Shown here piece by piece: positions 19,336-27,329 of a stretch of 64,000 bases of DNA. Position numbers and translations under genes: made by a program. The stretch's first letter is position 1. Each line of letters starts with the position of its first letter. Under the pieces are notes generated by a model. The model was not told where the DNA came from. It made no database searches and was given only the letters and a program-made list of their open reading frames with translations. The stretch is from NCBI GenBank assembly GCA_017465885.1, contig JAFTVG010000015.1, forward strand, positions 1 to 64,000, in the 5' to 3' direction. Source of the DNA: Clostridia bacterium (lineage in GTDB: Bacteria; Bacillota; Clostridia; Oscillospirales; CAG-272).

Positions 19336-19540
19336 GAATGATGTTTGCAAAAGTTCGCAAAGCGAACTTTATTGCAAATGATGTTGGCTACGCCAATGAT
19401 GACGGCTTCGCCTAATGATGCGTGCCTGACGGCACATTGGGGCAAACATCGCCTCATTGCAAAACGCAGTGGAGCAACATCATTTTGAGCGAAGCAAAAA
19501 ACATCATATCACCGCAAGGCGATGCATCATACACCAACAA
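19336..19540. repeat. Hairpin array C: ATGATGTT / AACATCAT linkers
   Basis: Same design as array B with another linker. AATGATGTT, AATGATGA and AATGATG occur in the first half; CAACATCATT, AACATCAT and GCATCAT in the second. The stems between them include AAGTTCGC-AAA-GCGAACTT, TGGC-TAC-GCCA, GGC-TTC-GCC and GTGCC-TGAC-GGCAC. The next 40 bp to 19580 show nothing recognisable. Confidence 0.75.
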
Positions 19541-19579
19541 CATATCACTACTCGGTTTCAAAGTCCAGCGACAAAACTG

Positions 19580-19780
19580 TTAAATTTTTTCGCCATTTAT
19601 TAATGCTTTTATCTTGTCAGCGGCGGTGTCGGGAATATATCCTTTTTGCTCTGTGGGAACAACCGACATGACCGGATAGGTTACACCATCCACCGTTACC
19701 ATTTCCAACACATGACAGTGTCGTCGGCGGTAGGTGGTACTTTTGGTATCCATTTGAAGTTCGCTAAAATAATTTTTCAT
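19580..19780 (-). CDS. TnpW-like small mobile-element protein
   Basis: This 66-residue protein has the form of small transposon-encoded proteins: TKSTTYRRRHCHVLEMVTVDG, then YPVMSVVPTEQKGYIPDTAADKIKALING. The closing DKIKALI pattern recalls TnpW-type proteins of clostridial conjugative elements. The function is unknown. AAAGGAACAAAG upstream can serve as the ribosome-binding site. It lies convergent to the recombinase. Confidence 0.5.
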   Translation of the reverse strand: MKNYFSELQMDTKSTTYRRRHCHVLEMVTVDGVTYPVMSVVPTEQKGYIPDTAADKIKALINGEKI

Positions 19781-19824
19781 TAAATCTTTGTTCCTTTCTC
19801 CAACATTCAGTTGGTATTAATAGC

Positions 19825-19848
19825 GCGTGAGATATAGATTTCTCACGC
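19825..19848. terminator. Hairpin between mobile-element genes
   Basis: GCGTGAGA / TCTCACGC with an 8-nt AT loop. There is only a short T-run, so it is a weak or bidirectional terminator. Confidence 0.5.
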
Positions 19849-19851
19849 TCT

Positions 19852-19943
19852 TTACATACCGCCCATCACAGGGCCGGTGTTCTTCTTTTGTCTGCGTGGC
19901 TGATGCATTGTAGTGCAATCTTCCACGGGAGCATCCTCGTCGA
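19852..19943 (-). pseudogene. Orphan C-terminal tail of a mobile-element gene
   Basis: On the minus strand an open stretch without a start codon reads GNVIDEDAPVEDCTTMHQPR and ends PVMGGM before a stop at 19852. It is offset by one frame from the gene upstream. Basic, proline-rich tails like this close larger genes of conjugative elements, so it is probably the remnant of a deleted gene. Confidence 0.4.
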
Positions 19944-20258
19944 TTACATTACCGATATCGCCGATAAGATATACCGCATCAGTTCCAATACTATGAGCAC
20001 CGCCGAAGGGATCAGCGATATCCAAAACAGTTTGTTCGTATGCTTCTCCAGCTTGTCCTCCGCCGCACTGCGAAGCATAGAGATGTTGTTCGAACAGCTC
20101 TCGCTCATTCTCCCAACCTGTTTCTCGGTATCCGTTATCAGCCGACTGATACTCCCTGTCAGTTCCGCCGCCGACGTTTCCATCGCCGTCTGAAACTGCG
20201 CGGTCGCTTCTTTGGTCTGCTCGGTGTACTGTATCAGTACCTTCAGTTGCCGATCCAT
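19944..20258 (-). CDS. Mobile-element coiled-coil membrane-anchored protein
   Basis: A 104-residue frame starts at ATG 20258 (MDRQLKVLIQYTEQTKEA). It is a long amphipathic helix of E/K/Q/T residues followed by one C-terminal membrane helix (LFWISLIPSAVLIVLELMRYIL). Such proteins occur beside mobilization genes in clostridial elements. The frame upstream is open and continuous with the ABC permease fragment, giving a chimeric 239-residue ORF. The composition break at this methionine shows that two genes have been joined. Confidence 0.55.
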   Translation of the reverse strand: MDRQLKVLIQYTEQTKEATAQFQTAMETSAAELTGSISRLITDTEKQVGRMSESCSNNISMLRSAAEDKLEKHTNKLFWISLIPSAVLIVLELMRYILSAISVM

Positions 20259-20663
20259 AATAAGATTCAGTACGGTTATCTGAATGAAAACGGCAATCAA
20301 TTTTTCGGTAATGATTCTTGTGCGGCTGACAGGGTGAGCAAGTAGGAACTCAGCCGTTTTGTCCTTTTCCTCTTTACTGAGAACACCGACAGCACAAAGA
20401 GACGCATAGAATGCGCCGCCGAGGCCCAAGACGTTGCCGCACTCAATAGCATAGAAGCCCACAAGGGTACCAAAATTCAGCCGATCCATTCCAAATGCTT
20501 CGGTAAAAGAACCCATAGAGGCAAAAACATCGCTGACACCATCCATTTGTCCTTTCATTTCGGGAAAGAGGAAAACGCAAACGGTGAGCAAAAAACCAAT
20601 GGCAGAAGTCCAAATCAAAAAGGAATTTCTACCCATCTTCAATTCGTGCTTTACCATCGTCAT
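20259..20663 (-). pseudogene. ABC-2 permease, N-terminal fragment
   Basis: These 135 codons are the first half of an ABC-2 type permease: MTMVKHELKMGRNSFLIWTS, a first membrane helix (FLLTVCVFLF), a second around VLGLGGAFYASLCAVGVL, the cytoplasmic EEKDKTAEFLLAHPVSR loop and AVFIQITVLNLI. A full permease has about 250-280 residues and six helices. Here the frame runs directly into the mobile-element gene. It overlaps the ATPase stop by 4 bp, so the original operon order is kept. Confidence 0.75.
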
Positions 20664-21541
20664 ACGGTATCGCCTCCTTTTTCATAATAATGCAGGAATA
20701 TCTCTTCCAAATCAGGCTCCGAAATTGTCAGATCCCTAAGAACAAACGCGGATAAAAAACGAATCAAGTAGTTGATATCTCCACCAAAAAGAAAGCTCGT
20801 TGCGCCTTGCGTATTCTTGATATCCCGAACGCCGTCCAATTTCTTGAGTTCCACCTGACCTTGAACTGTGATGCGCTTTGCATTTGTTTTAGAAAGGGCA
20901 TCCACGCTGTCGCAGGCAATGATCCTGCCGTCACGGATTATTGCCGCACGGGTGCAGTTGTGCTGAATTTCGGAAAGAATGTGGCTGGACAGGAAAATCG
21001 TTGTGCCTTTTTTATTCCGCTCCTGCAGGATATCAAAGAATTCCTTTTGCATCAGCGGATCAAGACCACCTGTAGGTTCGTCAAGTATTAATAGCTCCGG
21101 ACAATGCTGCAGCGCACAGACGATGGCAACCTTCTTTTTGTTGCCAAAGGAAAGCTCCTCCACCTTCCGGGACATATCCAGCTGCAATCGCTCACAGAGG
21201 ATTTTTGCCTCTCTACAGCAATCCTTTTTACGCAAGTCAGCAGACAGTTTCAGTGCATCCTTCACTTTCATACCAGGATAAAATGCTGCTTCAGAGGGCA
21301 GATACCCAACCTTCTTCAGGATAGTTTGTTTATCTTTGACTATGTCCAACCCAAAAATCTGTGCACGACCTCCTGTGGGTGCTATCAAACCAAGCAACGT
21401 GCGGATCGTTGTGGATTTACCGGCACCATTCGGGCCGATAAAGCCAAAGAACTCTCCTTTGTTTACCGTAAGGTTAAGATCGACAATACCTCTGTTTTTG
21501 CCATAATATTTTGTTAATTTTGAAATCTTAATTGCATCCAT
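20660..21541 (-). CDS. ABC transporter ATP-binding protein
   Basis: A 293-residue ATPase of the drug/antibiotic exporter type. Walker A is GPNGAGKS, the signature is LSFGNKKK (a degenerate LSGGQ) and Walker B is LLILDEPTGGLDP, with SSHILSE for the H-loop. ATG 21541 follows a GGAGTGAG site 5 bp after the TetR stop; an upstream in-frame ATG at 21577 lies in the TetR gene. Its permease is truncated, so this transporter is probably dead unless it pairs with another permease. Confidence 0.88.
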   Translation of the reverse strand: MDAIKISKLTKYYGKNRGIVDLNLTVNKGEFFGFIGPNGAGKSTTIRTLLGLIAPTGGRAQIFGLDIVKDKQTILKKVGYLPSEAAFYPGMKVKDALKLSADLRKKDCCREAKILCERLQLDMSRKVEELSFGNKKKVAIVCALQHCPELLILDEPTGGLDPLMQKEFFDILQERNKKGTTIFLSSHILSEIQHNCTRAAIIRDGRIIACDSVDALSKTNAKRITVQGQVELKKLDGVRDIKNTQGATSFLFGGDINYLIRFLSAFVLRDLTISEPDLEEIFLHYYEKGGDTV

Positions 21542-21546
21542 ACGAC

Positions 21547-22158
21547 TCACTCCTTCCGCAGATAGACACTTTTCCAAAATGCCATCAGCTTCTTAAAATC
21601 TTTCTCCATTTGATCAATGTCCATATTACCCCGCTGAACTGTTTCCCAGAGATACCCCTCGGATGCCCAATACATTTCACGGTACATCATAGCAACATCA
21701 AGTCCCTCGATAAATTGGGCAGGATCAAGATTCAGTCGAGTCTTATCCGCTTTTAGGTTAAAATATTTATGGTAACTTTCTTGAATAGCGGCACAAATAT
21801 CTTCGTCCTTTTCGTAAAAAGCTTTAATTGTAAAGGTGCCCATATCGGGGTACATCCGAATAATCTCCATTTTGGCCCGCATTCCGCGTTCCATACTCTC
21901 AAACAGTTCGGTTTGACCGTAGCATCCATACTCGGTCATATATTCAATAGTCGTTTCGGCACACTTGTCCCAAAGAAAGAGATACAGTTCCTTCTTGTTT
22001 CTAAAATAGTGAAACAGCAGAGATTTGCTGATACCTGCTGCATCGGCAATCTCGCTCATTGGACTATTCTTATATGAATTTTGAGAAAACACCCGATAAC
22101 CTGCATTGATGATCGCTTGCTGCTTCTCTTTTGGCAGATTATAAAAACGTTCGTTCAT
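21547..22158 (-). CDS. TetR-family regulator of the ABC cassette
   Basis: A 203-residue repressor. The N-terminal helix-turn-helix runs from INAGYRVFSQNSYKNSPMSE to AAGISKSLLFHYFRNKKEL. The rest is the ligand-binding domain. ATG 22158 has GGAGG 7 bp upstream. It heads the operon with the downstream ATPase and permease fragment, and its promoter carries a dyad that it probably binds. Confidence 0.85.
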   Translation of the reverse strand: MNERFYNLPKEKQQAIINAGYRVFSQNSYKNSPMSEIADAAGISKSLLFHYFRNKKELYLFLWDKCAETTIEYMTEYGCYGQTELFESMERGMRAKMEIIRMYPDMGTFTIKAFYEKDEDICAAIQESYHKYFNLKADKTRLNLDPAQFIEGLDVAMMYREMYWASEGYLWETVQRGNMDIDQMEKDFKKLMAFWKSVYLRKE

Positions 22159-22171
22159 TGTAAAACCTCCA

Positions 22172-22216
22172 TTAACCGATTCGGTCAATACTATTATAAT
22201 TCCGTTGACCGATTTT
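22172..22216 (-). promoter_or_regulatory. TetR-gene promoter with operator dyads
   Basis: Reading leftward, -10 TATAAT lies at 22199-22194. The dyad TTGACCGAATCGGTTAA (22188-22172) follows just downstream, and a half-similar TTGACCGATTTTG lies upstream on the plus strand at 22204-22216. Repeated TTGACCGA blocks around the start point are typical of TetR autoregulation. Confidence 0.65.
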
Positions 22217-22264
22217 GAGAAGACTGTTTATGCAAATTCCTTAAACTCAACATTTCGAGAAGAA

Positions 22265-22294
22265 TTGAAGGCACCGCTTCGGCGGTGCCTTCAA
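22265..22294 (-). terminator. Terminator of the second ABC cassette
   Basis: A perfect 13-bp stem TTGAAGGCACCGC / GCGGTGCCTTCAA closed by a TTCG tetraloop, adjacent to the permease stop. Confidence 0.8.
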
Positions 22295-23065
22295 TCATAA
22301 CTGTTTCTTATTAAAGATTGGAATGCTGATTGCAAAGCAAATTACGCCTGTTGCAACCGCAATCACAAGCGATGGCATATATGTCTTTGTTTCTACTAAG
22401 CCGTATATCAAAGAGTTTCCATCTGTCAGGAACGTGGGCAAATACTTACTGCATTTAGGCAACAACCCAACCAAATAGGAAGCCAGTACCACACCGCTGG
22501 TTCCTAAAAGCACACCGGTATTTGACTTAGCCACCGTGGAGAACAACACCATCAGTGCAACAACCATCATACCGAAAAGCCACCAACATACCACAGATAA
22601 AACGAGATTTTGTGCGATAGAATTATCCCAGAAATATGCAGTATAACCGTATGTGATTCCAAAACAAAGCCAATAGCCAAGCGACCAAAGAACAGTAAGC
22701 ACAAGTGCTTTCGAAACCACAACCTTATAGCGTTCAAGCCCCTTTGTTAAAGATAAGACCAGTGTGCCGGAAGTGTATTCTTTCGTGAAGATACTGCTTT
22801 CCAGTAAAACGAAGGCAATCAAGCCCATTGGCATATTCTTAAAGAACTGCACCCACGAGTCCAATGCGCTGACTTTCACGTCCGTTATGATCATTCCGCT
22901 TTCAGCAAGGGAGTCAGCCATAGTTTCCAATAGCCACGGTGTTAATTTCGCTATTGCAGGGTTCATAATACCAAACAGAACAAATAAAAGTCCGAGGATT
23001 ATCAATCTACCGGAACGAAACTGCTCCGTGAACTCTTTTTTTATAAAGGCAAACAAGGATCTCAT
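22295..23065 (-). CDS. ABC-2 type permease
   Basis: A 256-residue membrane protein with six predicted helices, starting MRSLFAFIKKEFTEQFRSGR as usual for ABC-2 permeases. The loop FTKEYTSGTLVLSLTKGLER is the typical coupling segment. It overlaps the ATPase gene by 4 bp. With the ATPase and the PLDc_N protein it forms an exporter cassette, perhaps for a peptide or antibiotic. The substrate cannot be told. Confidence 0.85.
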   Translation of the reverse strand: MRSLFAFIKKEFTEQFRSGRLIILGLLFVLFGIMNPAIAKLTPWLLETMADSLAESGMIITDVKVSALDSWVQFFKNMPMGLIAFVLLESSIFTKEYTSGTLVLSLTKGLERYKVVVSKALVLTVLWSLGYWLCFGITYGYTAYFWDNSIAQNLVLSVVCWWLFGMMVVALMVLFSTVAKSNTGVLLGTSGVVLASYLVGLLPKCSKYLPTFLTDGNSLIYGLVETKTYMPSLVIAVATGVICFAISIPIFNKKQL

Positions 23066-23961
23066 TTCTGCGTCACCTCCATAAACAAGGACTCCAATGT
23101 AGGCTCCATTCGTTCAAATTTCAGCAAAACGATATGCTGTTCTGACACAAAGCGCAGCAAATCAAATGCAGAGCGCACACTTTCGCAAAATATGAGCTGA
23201 TTTGCGCCAATCTGCTTCATTTCGGGAAAAGCCTGAATTAGTTTGCGTATATCCGCATCGTTCCCGGTTTCCAACAGATATTCCTCGCTGCGGTATTTCG
23301 TTTTAATATCGGAGAGTTTTCCTTGTGTTTCTACTACGCCATTATTCAAAAAGGCAACATCGGTACATATACGTTCCACATCCGAAAGGATATGGGTAGA
23401 GAACAAAACTGTTGTCTGCTGTCTGACAGTTAAGAGAATATCCAGTATTTCCTTCCGACCGACAGGATCGAGCGCGGAGGTAGGTTCGTCGCAGATCAGC
23501 AGTTTTGGACTGTTAAGCAAAGCCTGCGCGATGCCCAGGCGCTGTTTCATACCTCTTGAAAAACCTTTGATGCGGTGCTTCTCGTCACCAAGTCCTACAA
23601 GCTCCAAAAGCTCCTTCAATCGAGCATCACGTTCTGCTTTTTTCATACCGGTGATCTCACCGCAAAAGCGCAGGTATTCCGGTGCAGTCATAAAGGGATA
23701 GAACTCCGGCACATCGGGGAGATATCCGATATATTGATTGGCGGAAGTCTGTCCGTAAACTACCTTCTCGCCACCCACAAAAATTTCACCCGAATCTGCT
23801 TTCAGAAGACCCAGTACCGTTTTCATTGCGGTTGTTTTGCCTGCACCGTTTTTGCCGATAAATCCGTATATGCTGTGCTCCGGCACTGTTAAATTAAGAC
23901 CATGCAAAACTTCTTTATCACCAAATCGCTTATGCAGATCGGTGATGCGCAGCATATCCAT
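23062..23961 (-). CDS. ABC transporter ATP-binding protein
   Basis: A 299-residue ATPase with Walker A GKNGAGKT, signature FSRGMKQRL, Walker B LLICDEPTSALDP and H-loop STHILSD. The C-terminal extension is of the antibiotic/lantibiotic exporter type. It overlaps the permease downstream and the PLDc_N gene upstream, so the three genes form one tightly coupled operon. Confidence 0.9.
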   Translation of the reverse strand: MDMLRITDLHKRFGDKEVLHGLNLTVPEHSIYGFIGKNGAGKTTAMKTVLGLLKADSGEIFVGGEKVVYGQTSANQYIGYLPDVPEFYPFMTAPEYLRFCGEITGMKKAERDARLKELLELVGLGDEKHRIKGFSRGMKQRLGIAQALLNSPKLLICDEPTSALDPVGRKEILDILLTVRQQTTVLFSTHILSDVERICTDVAFLNNGVVETQGKLSDIKTKYRSEEYLLETGNDADIRKLIQAFPEMKQIGANQLIFCESVRSAFDLLRFVSEQHIVLLKFERMEPTLESLFMEVTQK

Positions 23962-24164
23962 TACTCATCCTCCTTGCCAAGCAGGAAGTAAAGGATCGGC
24001 CCGACAAAGTTCATCAGCACGATGGTAATAACCAGCCACAAGGCACGATTGCCACGCTTATATGTCTTGTGAGTTAAAATGTGATACAGCGTATAACCAA
24101 ACAGCGCAAACTGTACAATCACAAGCGGAATTAAAAACGGAAGAAACTCCATAATATTATCCAT
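23961..24164 (-). CDS. PLDc_N-domain small membrane protein
   Basis: A 67-residue protein, MDNIMEFLPFLIPLVIVQFA, with two membrane helices and the end GPILYFLLGKED typical of the PLDc_N (bacitracin-sensing/ABC-associated) module. ATG 24164 has AAGGAGG 7 bp upstream, so the longer frame starting at 24197 is not used. It opens the operon and commonly accompanies this kind of exporter. About 19 bp upstream the sequence switches to GC-rich core DNA. Confidence 0.75.
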   Translation of the reverse strand: MDNIMEFLPFLIPLVIVQFALFGYTLYHILTHKTYKRGNRALWLVITIVLMNFVGPILYFLLGKEDE

Positions 24165-24182
24165 TGTTCTTGTCCTCCTTTT

Positions 24183-25166
24183 CTGCGTATCCAGCATCTG
24201 CGCAAAAAGGCAGGCTGGTCGCAGGAGGAGCTTGCGGACAAGACGGGCGTTTCCCGTCAGGCGGTTTCCAAATGGGAGTCGGGGCAGAGCGTGCCCGATC
24301 TTGAAAAGATCCTCCTTCTTTCCGATCTGTTTTCGGTGACCACCGACTTTTTATTAAAGGACGATCAGAGGGAAGCTGCGCCTGACCGGTGTGAGCAGGA
24401 CGAAGAAAAGCCCTCCTTTCGCAGAGTAACGCTAAAGGAAGTGCAGGACTATCTTATACTGCGCAAAAAAGCCTCGTGGCGCATCGCTCTTGCCACCTAT
24501 CTTTGCATTCTGTCCCCTTCGGTGCTGCTTGTGCTTGGGGTGCTGACCGAGCTTCCCCAAATTGATATTTCGGAAAACCTTGCAGGGGCAATGGGGCTGC
24601 TCGCGCTCTTTGCCTTCGTTTTAACGGCTGTTCCCATCTACGTCTATTGCGGATTTCAGAGCGAGCCTTATCGTTTCCTTGACAAAAGCGAGCCCTTTGA
24701 TCTGGATCCCGATGCGCAAAAGGCGGTGATCTCCTATAAGGACGGCTATAGGAACAGCTATATAAAGGGCAATATCGTCGGCACCTGCCTTTGCGTCGCT
24801 TCCCCCATTCCCATACTTGCCGCCGCATTTACCGAAAACGGCGTTCTTGCGGCGCTGATGACGGTGGTGACCCTGCTTGTTGCGGGGCTGGGCGTCTTTC
24901 TCTTCATTTTGGTGGGGGTGAGAAACGCCGCCGTGCAAAAGCTTATGAAGGAGGGGGAATACACCTTAAAGGAGAAAAAGAAGAGCGGTGTCAAGGAAAC
25001 GGTGGGCTTCATTTATTGGGGCTTGCTTACTGCGGCGTATCTTCTTTGGAGCTTCCTTTCGGACGCGTGGCATCTGACCTGGCTTGTTTTTGCCGTGGGC
25101 GGGGTGCTGTTTCCCGTGGTTATGGCGCTTTTTAATCTTCTTTTTGATAGAAACGAAAATAAATAA
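24183..25166 (+). pseudogene. XRE-family membrane regulator, 5' end lost
   Basis: The frame opens without a start codon at about 24183 and reads LRIQHLRKKAGWSQEELADK into a complete helix-turn-helix (GVSRQAVSKWESGQSVPDLEK), followed by an N-terminally cytoplasmic protein with five or six membrane helices. Related genes begin five or six residues earlier (typically M-x-x-G-E). Upstream the same frame has no ATG, GTG or TTG before a stop at 24132. The ATG at 24291 would lose the whole HTH. The right end of the accessory island therefore cuts the gene at its very start. Confidence 0.7.
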
Positions 25167-25207
25167 CAGTTTTTGACCGTTCATAAGGGAGCGCAACAGA
25201 TTAAAAT

Positions 25208-25243
25208 GACCCAACTGCAGGAGTATTCCTGTGGTTGGGTTTT
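25208..25243. terminator. Bidirectional terminator
   Basis: ACCCAAC...GTTGGGT with an inner GCAGGA/TTCCTG stem, followed by TTTTC. It lies between two convergent genes. Confidence 0.7.
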
Positions 25244-25306
25244 CTGTTGTTAGGGTTTATGTGTTTTTTGGGCTTCTTCCTGTAAGTAGTTTTGCCAGTA
25301 AGCTTG

Positions 25307-26185
25307 TCAACGGGCTTGCCAACGGGCTTGCCAATAGGCACGATATGCCAGATAGTTTTCGAGTAACTCCTCATCCAACTCTTCTTCTGAAACGTTTTCA
25401 ACAAGGGGTGGGGCAATGTGTTGATGGTCATAGTGGGCATCTTCAAAGTTTTTGCCGTACAAATAGACGGAATCCAAGGGAATGATATAGAGCATATCAT
25501 CGAGTGTACCGTTATCGTCAAGCTGCAGACAAATACCAAAGCGTTTTTTGCCGTAGAAATTCGTAAAGAGTACTGCTCCGCAGTCAGGTACAAAATCCGG
25601 GAAGTAGACCGTTGTTCCTCGATCAGCACAGAGCTTGTCGCACTCGTCGCAGTTAAAATGGTTCGTGCAGTTGGAACGATCCTCGTAAAGTGTAACGCTC
25701 AAAAGGGTCTTGTTTTGCCCTAATACACATTCACCCAAAGCGTCCTCTCCAAATTCATTTCTTGGATCTTTCGTGAATATCTTTCGTTTTACGATGCGAT
25801 AGCGGCTTTCCGGACTGTCATCCTCATATTCTTCAAGATAACGGTCGATGCAGGTTAGTGCCGTTTCATAATCGGTGCAAAGATAGCATTCCTCTCCGAT
25901 GTCCGGATTCGCCCTGATGTGCAGTTCATAAAGAAAACCTTGTGACTCTTCAACAAATCGCTTGAAATTCAGTTCTTCTTTCTCCCTATAGAGCAGAGCC
26001 AGCTTGGAATATTCATCGTTTTCGCTTGATGCGAAGCGGGAAAGAAGGGAGAGTAGTTGCTGAAAGGAGGGGGCGTATTGATAGAGAATTTGTAACAGCT
26101 CTCTGCGCGAAAAGACACGTCCGCATACGGCGATCTGTTCTTTTAAGCTTTTGGAAGGTAATAATTCAACAATTTCTTCTGTCAT
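25307..26185 (-). CDS. Hypothetical protein, possibly truncated at its C terminus
   Basis: A 292-residue soluble protein, not recognised. It starts at ATG 26185 with AAAGGATC upstream. Features are a CYLC pair, a cysteine cluster (NCTNHFNCDECDKLC) that could bind a metal, and an acidic tail. The end is a 12-bp tandem repeat giving WQARWQAR; in the third copy TGG has become TGA. If read through, 18 more residues (QAYWQNYLQEEAQKTHKP) precede the next stop. It is AT-richer than its GC-rich neighbours. Confidence 0.6.
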   Translation of the reverse strand: MTEEIVELLPSKSLKEQIAVCGRVFSRRELLQILYQYAPSFQQLLSLLSRFASSENDEYSKLALLYREKEELNFKRFVEESQGFLYELHIRANPDIGEECYLCTDYETALTCIDRYLEEYEDDSPESRYRIVKRKIFTKDPRNEFGEDALGECVLGQNKTLLSVTLYEDRSNCTNHFNCDECDKLCADRGTTVYFPDFVPDCGAVLFTNFYGKKRFGICLQLDDNGTLDDMLYIIPLDSVYLYGKNFEDAHYDHQHIAPPLVENVSEEELDEELLENYLAYRAYWQARWQAR

Positions 26186-26325
26186 ATGCGATCCTTTTGA
26201 TATCATTTTGCATGATTGTTATACGTTTATTATAGCATATATCTGAAATGCTGTCAAGTTGATCGAATCAACGACCGGTTTGCGCTTTTAAAGGGTAGAG
26301 AATCTTTTCTTAATAGAACTGTCAG

Positions 26326-26354
26326 TTGACATTATACTGTTTTTGTGCTATACT
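26326..26354 (+). promoter_or_regulatory. murK-murQ promoter
   Basis: TTGACA (26326-26331) and TATACT (26349-26354), spacer 17 bp. Confidence 0.85.
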
Positions 26355-26385
26355 TTGCCTATAAACGATGAAAAGGAGAACGTCT

Positions 26386-27321
26386 ATGCCGTCAAGAGAA
26401 AAGAGCGCCCATCAGTCCTCTGCCCGCTATTTTTTGGGCATTGACGGGGGCGGCACAAAGACTGCCTTTGCCCTTGCCGACGGGCAGGGAAGGGTGCTTG
26501 ACCGTCTGACCCTCGGTGCCTGCAATCCCAACGACGTGGGGGTTGACGAGACCTTCAGGGTGCTGTCGGAGGGGATCGAAGCTATTTGTAAAAGCTACAG
26601 CTTTGACGAGATCTCTGTTTTTGCAGGGCTTGCGGGCTGCTCCTCCAAGGAAAATATGCCCCGCATCGCCTCCTTTCTTTCCTCCTTCGGCTTTTGCCGC
26701 TACGCCAATCACAACGATGCGTGGAGCGCCGTTGCCGGCGCCTTGGGCAGGGAGGACGGCATTGCCGTTATCATGGGCACAGGCTCCATTGCCTACGCCA
26801 AAAGGGGACAGGAGCTGTTCCGCATCGGCGGCTACGGCTATCTGTTCGGCGACAAGGGGAGCGGCTACGCCATCGGCAGAGACGTGATCTTGTCGGCTTT
26901 GCAAATGGAGGACGGCAGCGGGGAAGAGACCCAGCTTCACGCCCTTGTCAAGGAGCAATGCGGTGAAGATACGGTGCTTTCCTCCATCGACCGCTTTTAC
27001 GAAGGGGGCAAAAGGGAGATCGCCCGTTACGCCCCCCTTGCCTTTGAGGGATTTTTGAAGGGCGATGCCGTGGCAAAAGGAATTCTTAAAGACAATCTTT
27101 CCTCCATCGCGCAGCTGATCAAGGGAGGCGGAAAAAGGCTTGAGGGAGGGCAGATCAAGGTGGTGCTTTGCGGCGGACTGACCCGCAGTGCAGAGCTGAT
27201 CCTGCCCCTGCTTTGCCCGATGCTTGAGGATGAGGAACAGGACTATCGGGTGAGCGTTTGCCAAAAAGAGCCCGTTTTTGGGGCGCTGTTGCTTGCAGGG
27301 ATGCCTGCAAAGGAAGAATAG
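26386..27321 (+). CDS. murK: N-acetylglucosamine/N-acetylmuramate kinase (BadF/BcrA type)
   Basis: This kinase phosphorylates amino sugars released in cell-wall turnover. The 311 residues have the actin-like ATPase signatures: phosphate 1 FLGIDGGGTKTAFALAD, GLAGCSS, and IMGTGSIAYA with GGYGYLFGDKGSGYAIG. ATG 26386 is chosen because AGGAGA lies 6 bp before it; ATG 26368 has no such site. It is followed after 8 bp by murQ, and the pairing suggests MurK activity on MurNAc and GlcNAc. The exact sugar is inferred from context. Confidence 0.85.
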   Translation: MPSREKSAHQSSARYFLGIDGGGTKTAFALADGQGRVLDRLTLGACNPNDVGVDETFRVLSEGIEAICKSYSFDEISVFAGLAGCSSKENMPRIASFLSSFGFCRYANHNDAWSAVAGALGREDGIAVIMGTGSIAYAKRGQELFRIGGYGYLFGDKGSGYAIGRDVILSALQMEDGSGEETQLHALVKEQCGEDTVLSSIDRFYEGGKREIARYAPLAFEGFLKGDAVAKGILKDNLSSIAQLIKGGGKRLEGGQIKVVLCGGLTRSAELILPLLCPMLEDEEQDYRVSVCQKEPVFGALLLAGMPAKEE

Positions 27322-27329
27322 AGGAAACA

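Noticed and set aside
24291..25166. ATG 24291 as the true start of the XRE-family gene.
   Set aside because: It lies after the helix-turn-helix coding region, which is intact upstream in the same frame, and has no ribosome-binding site.
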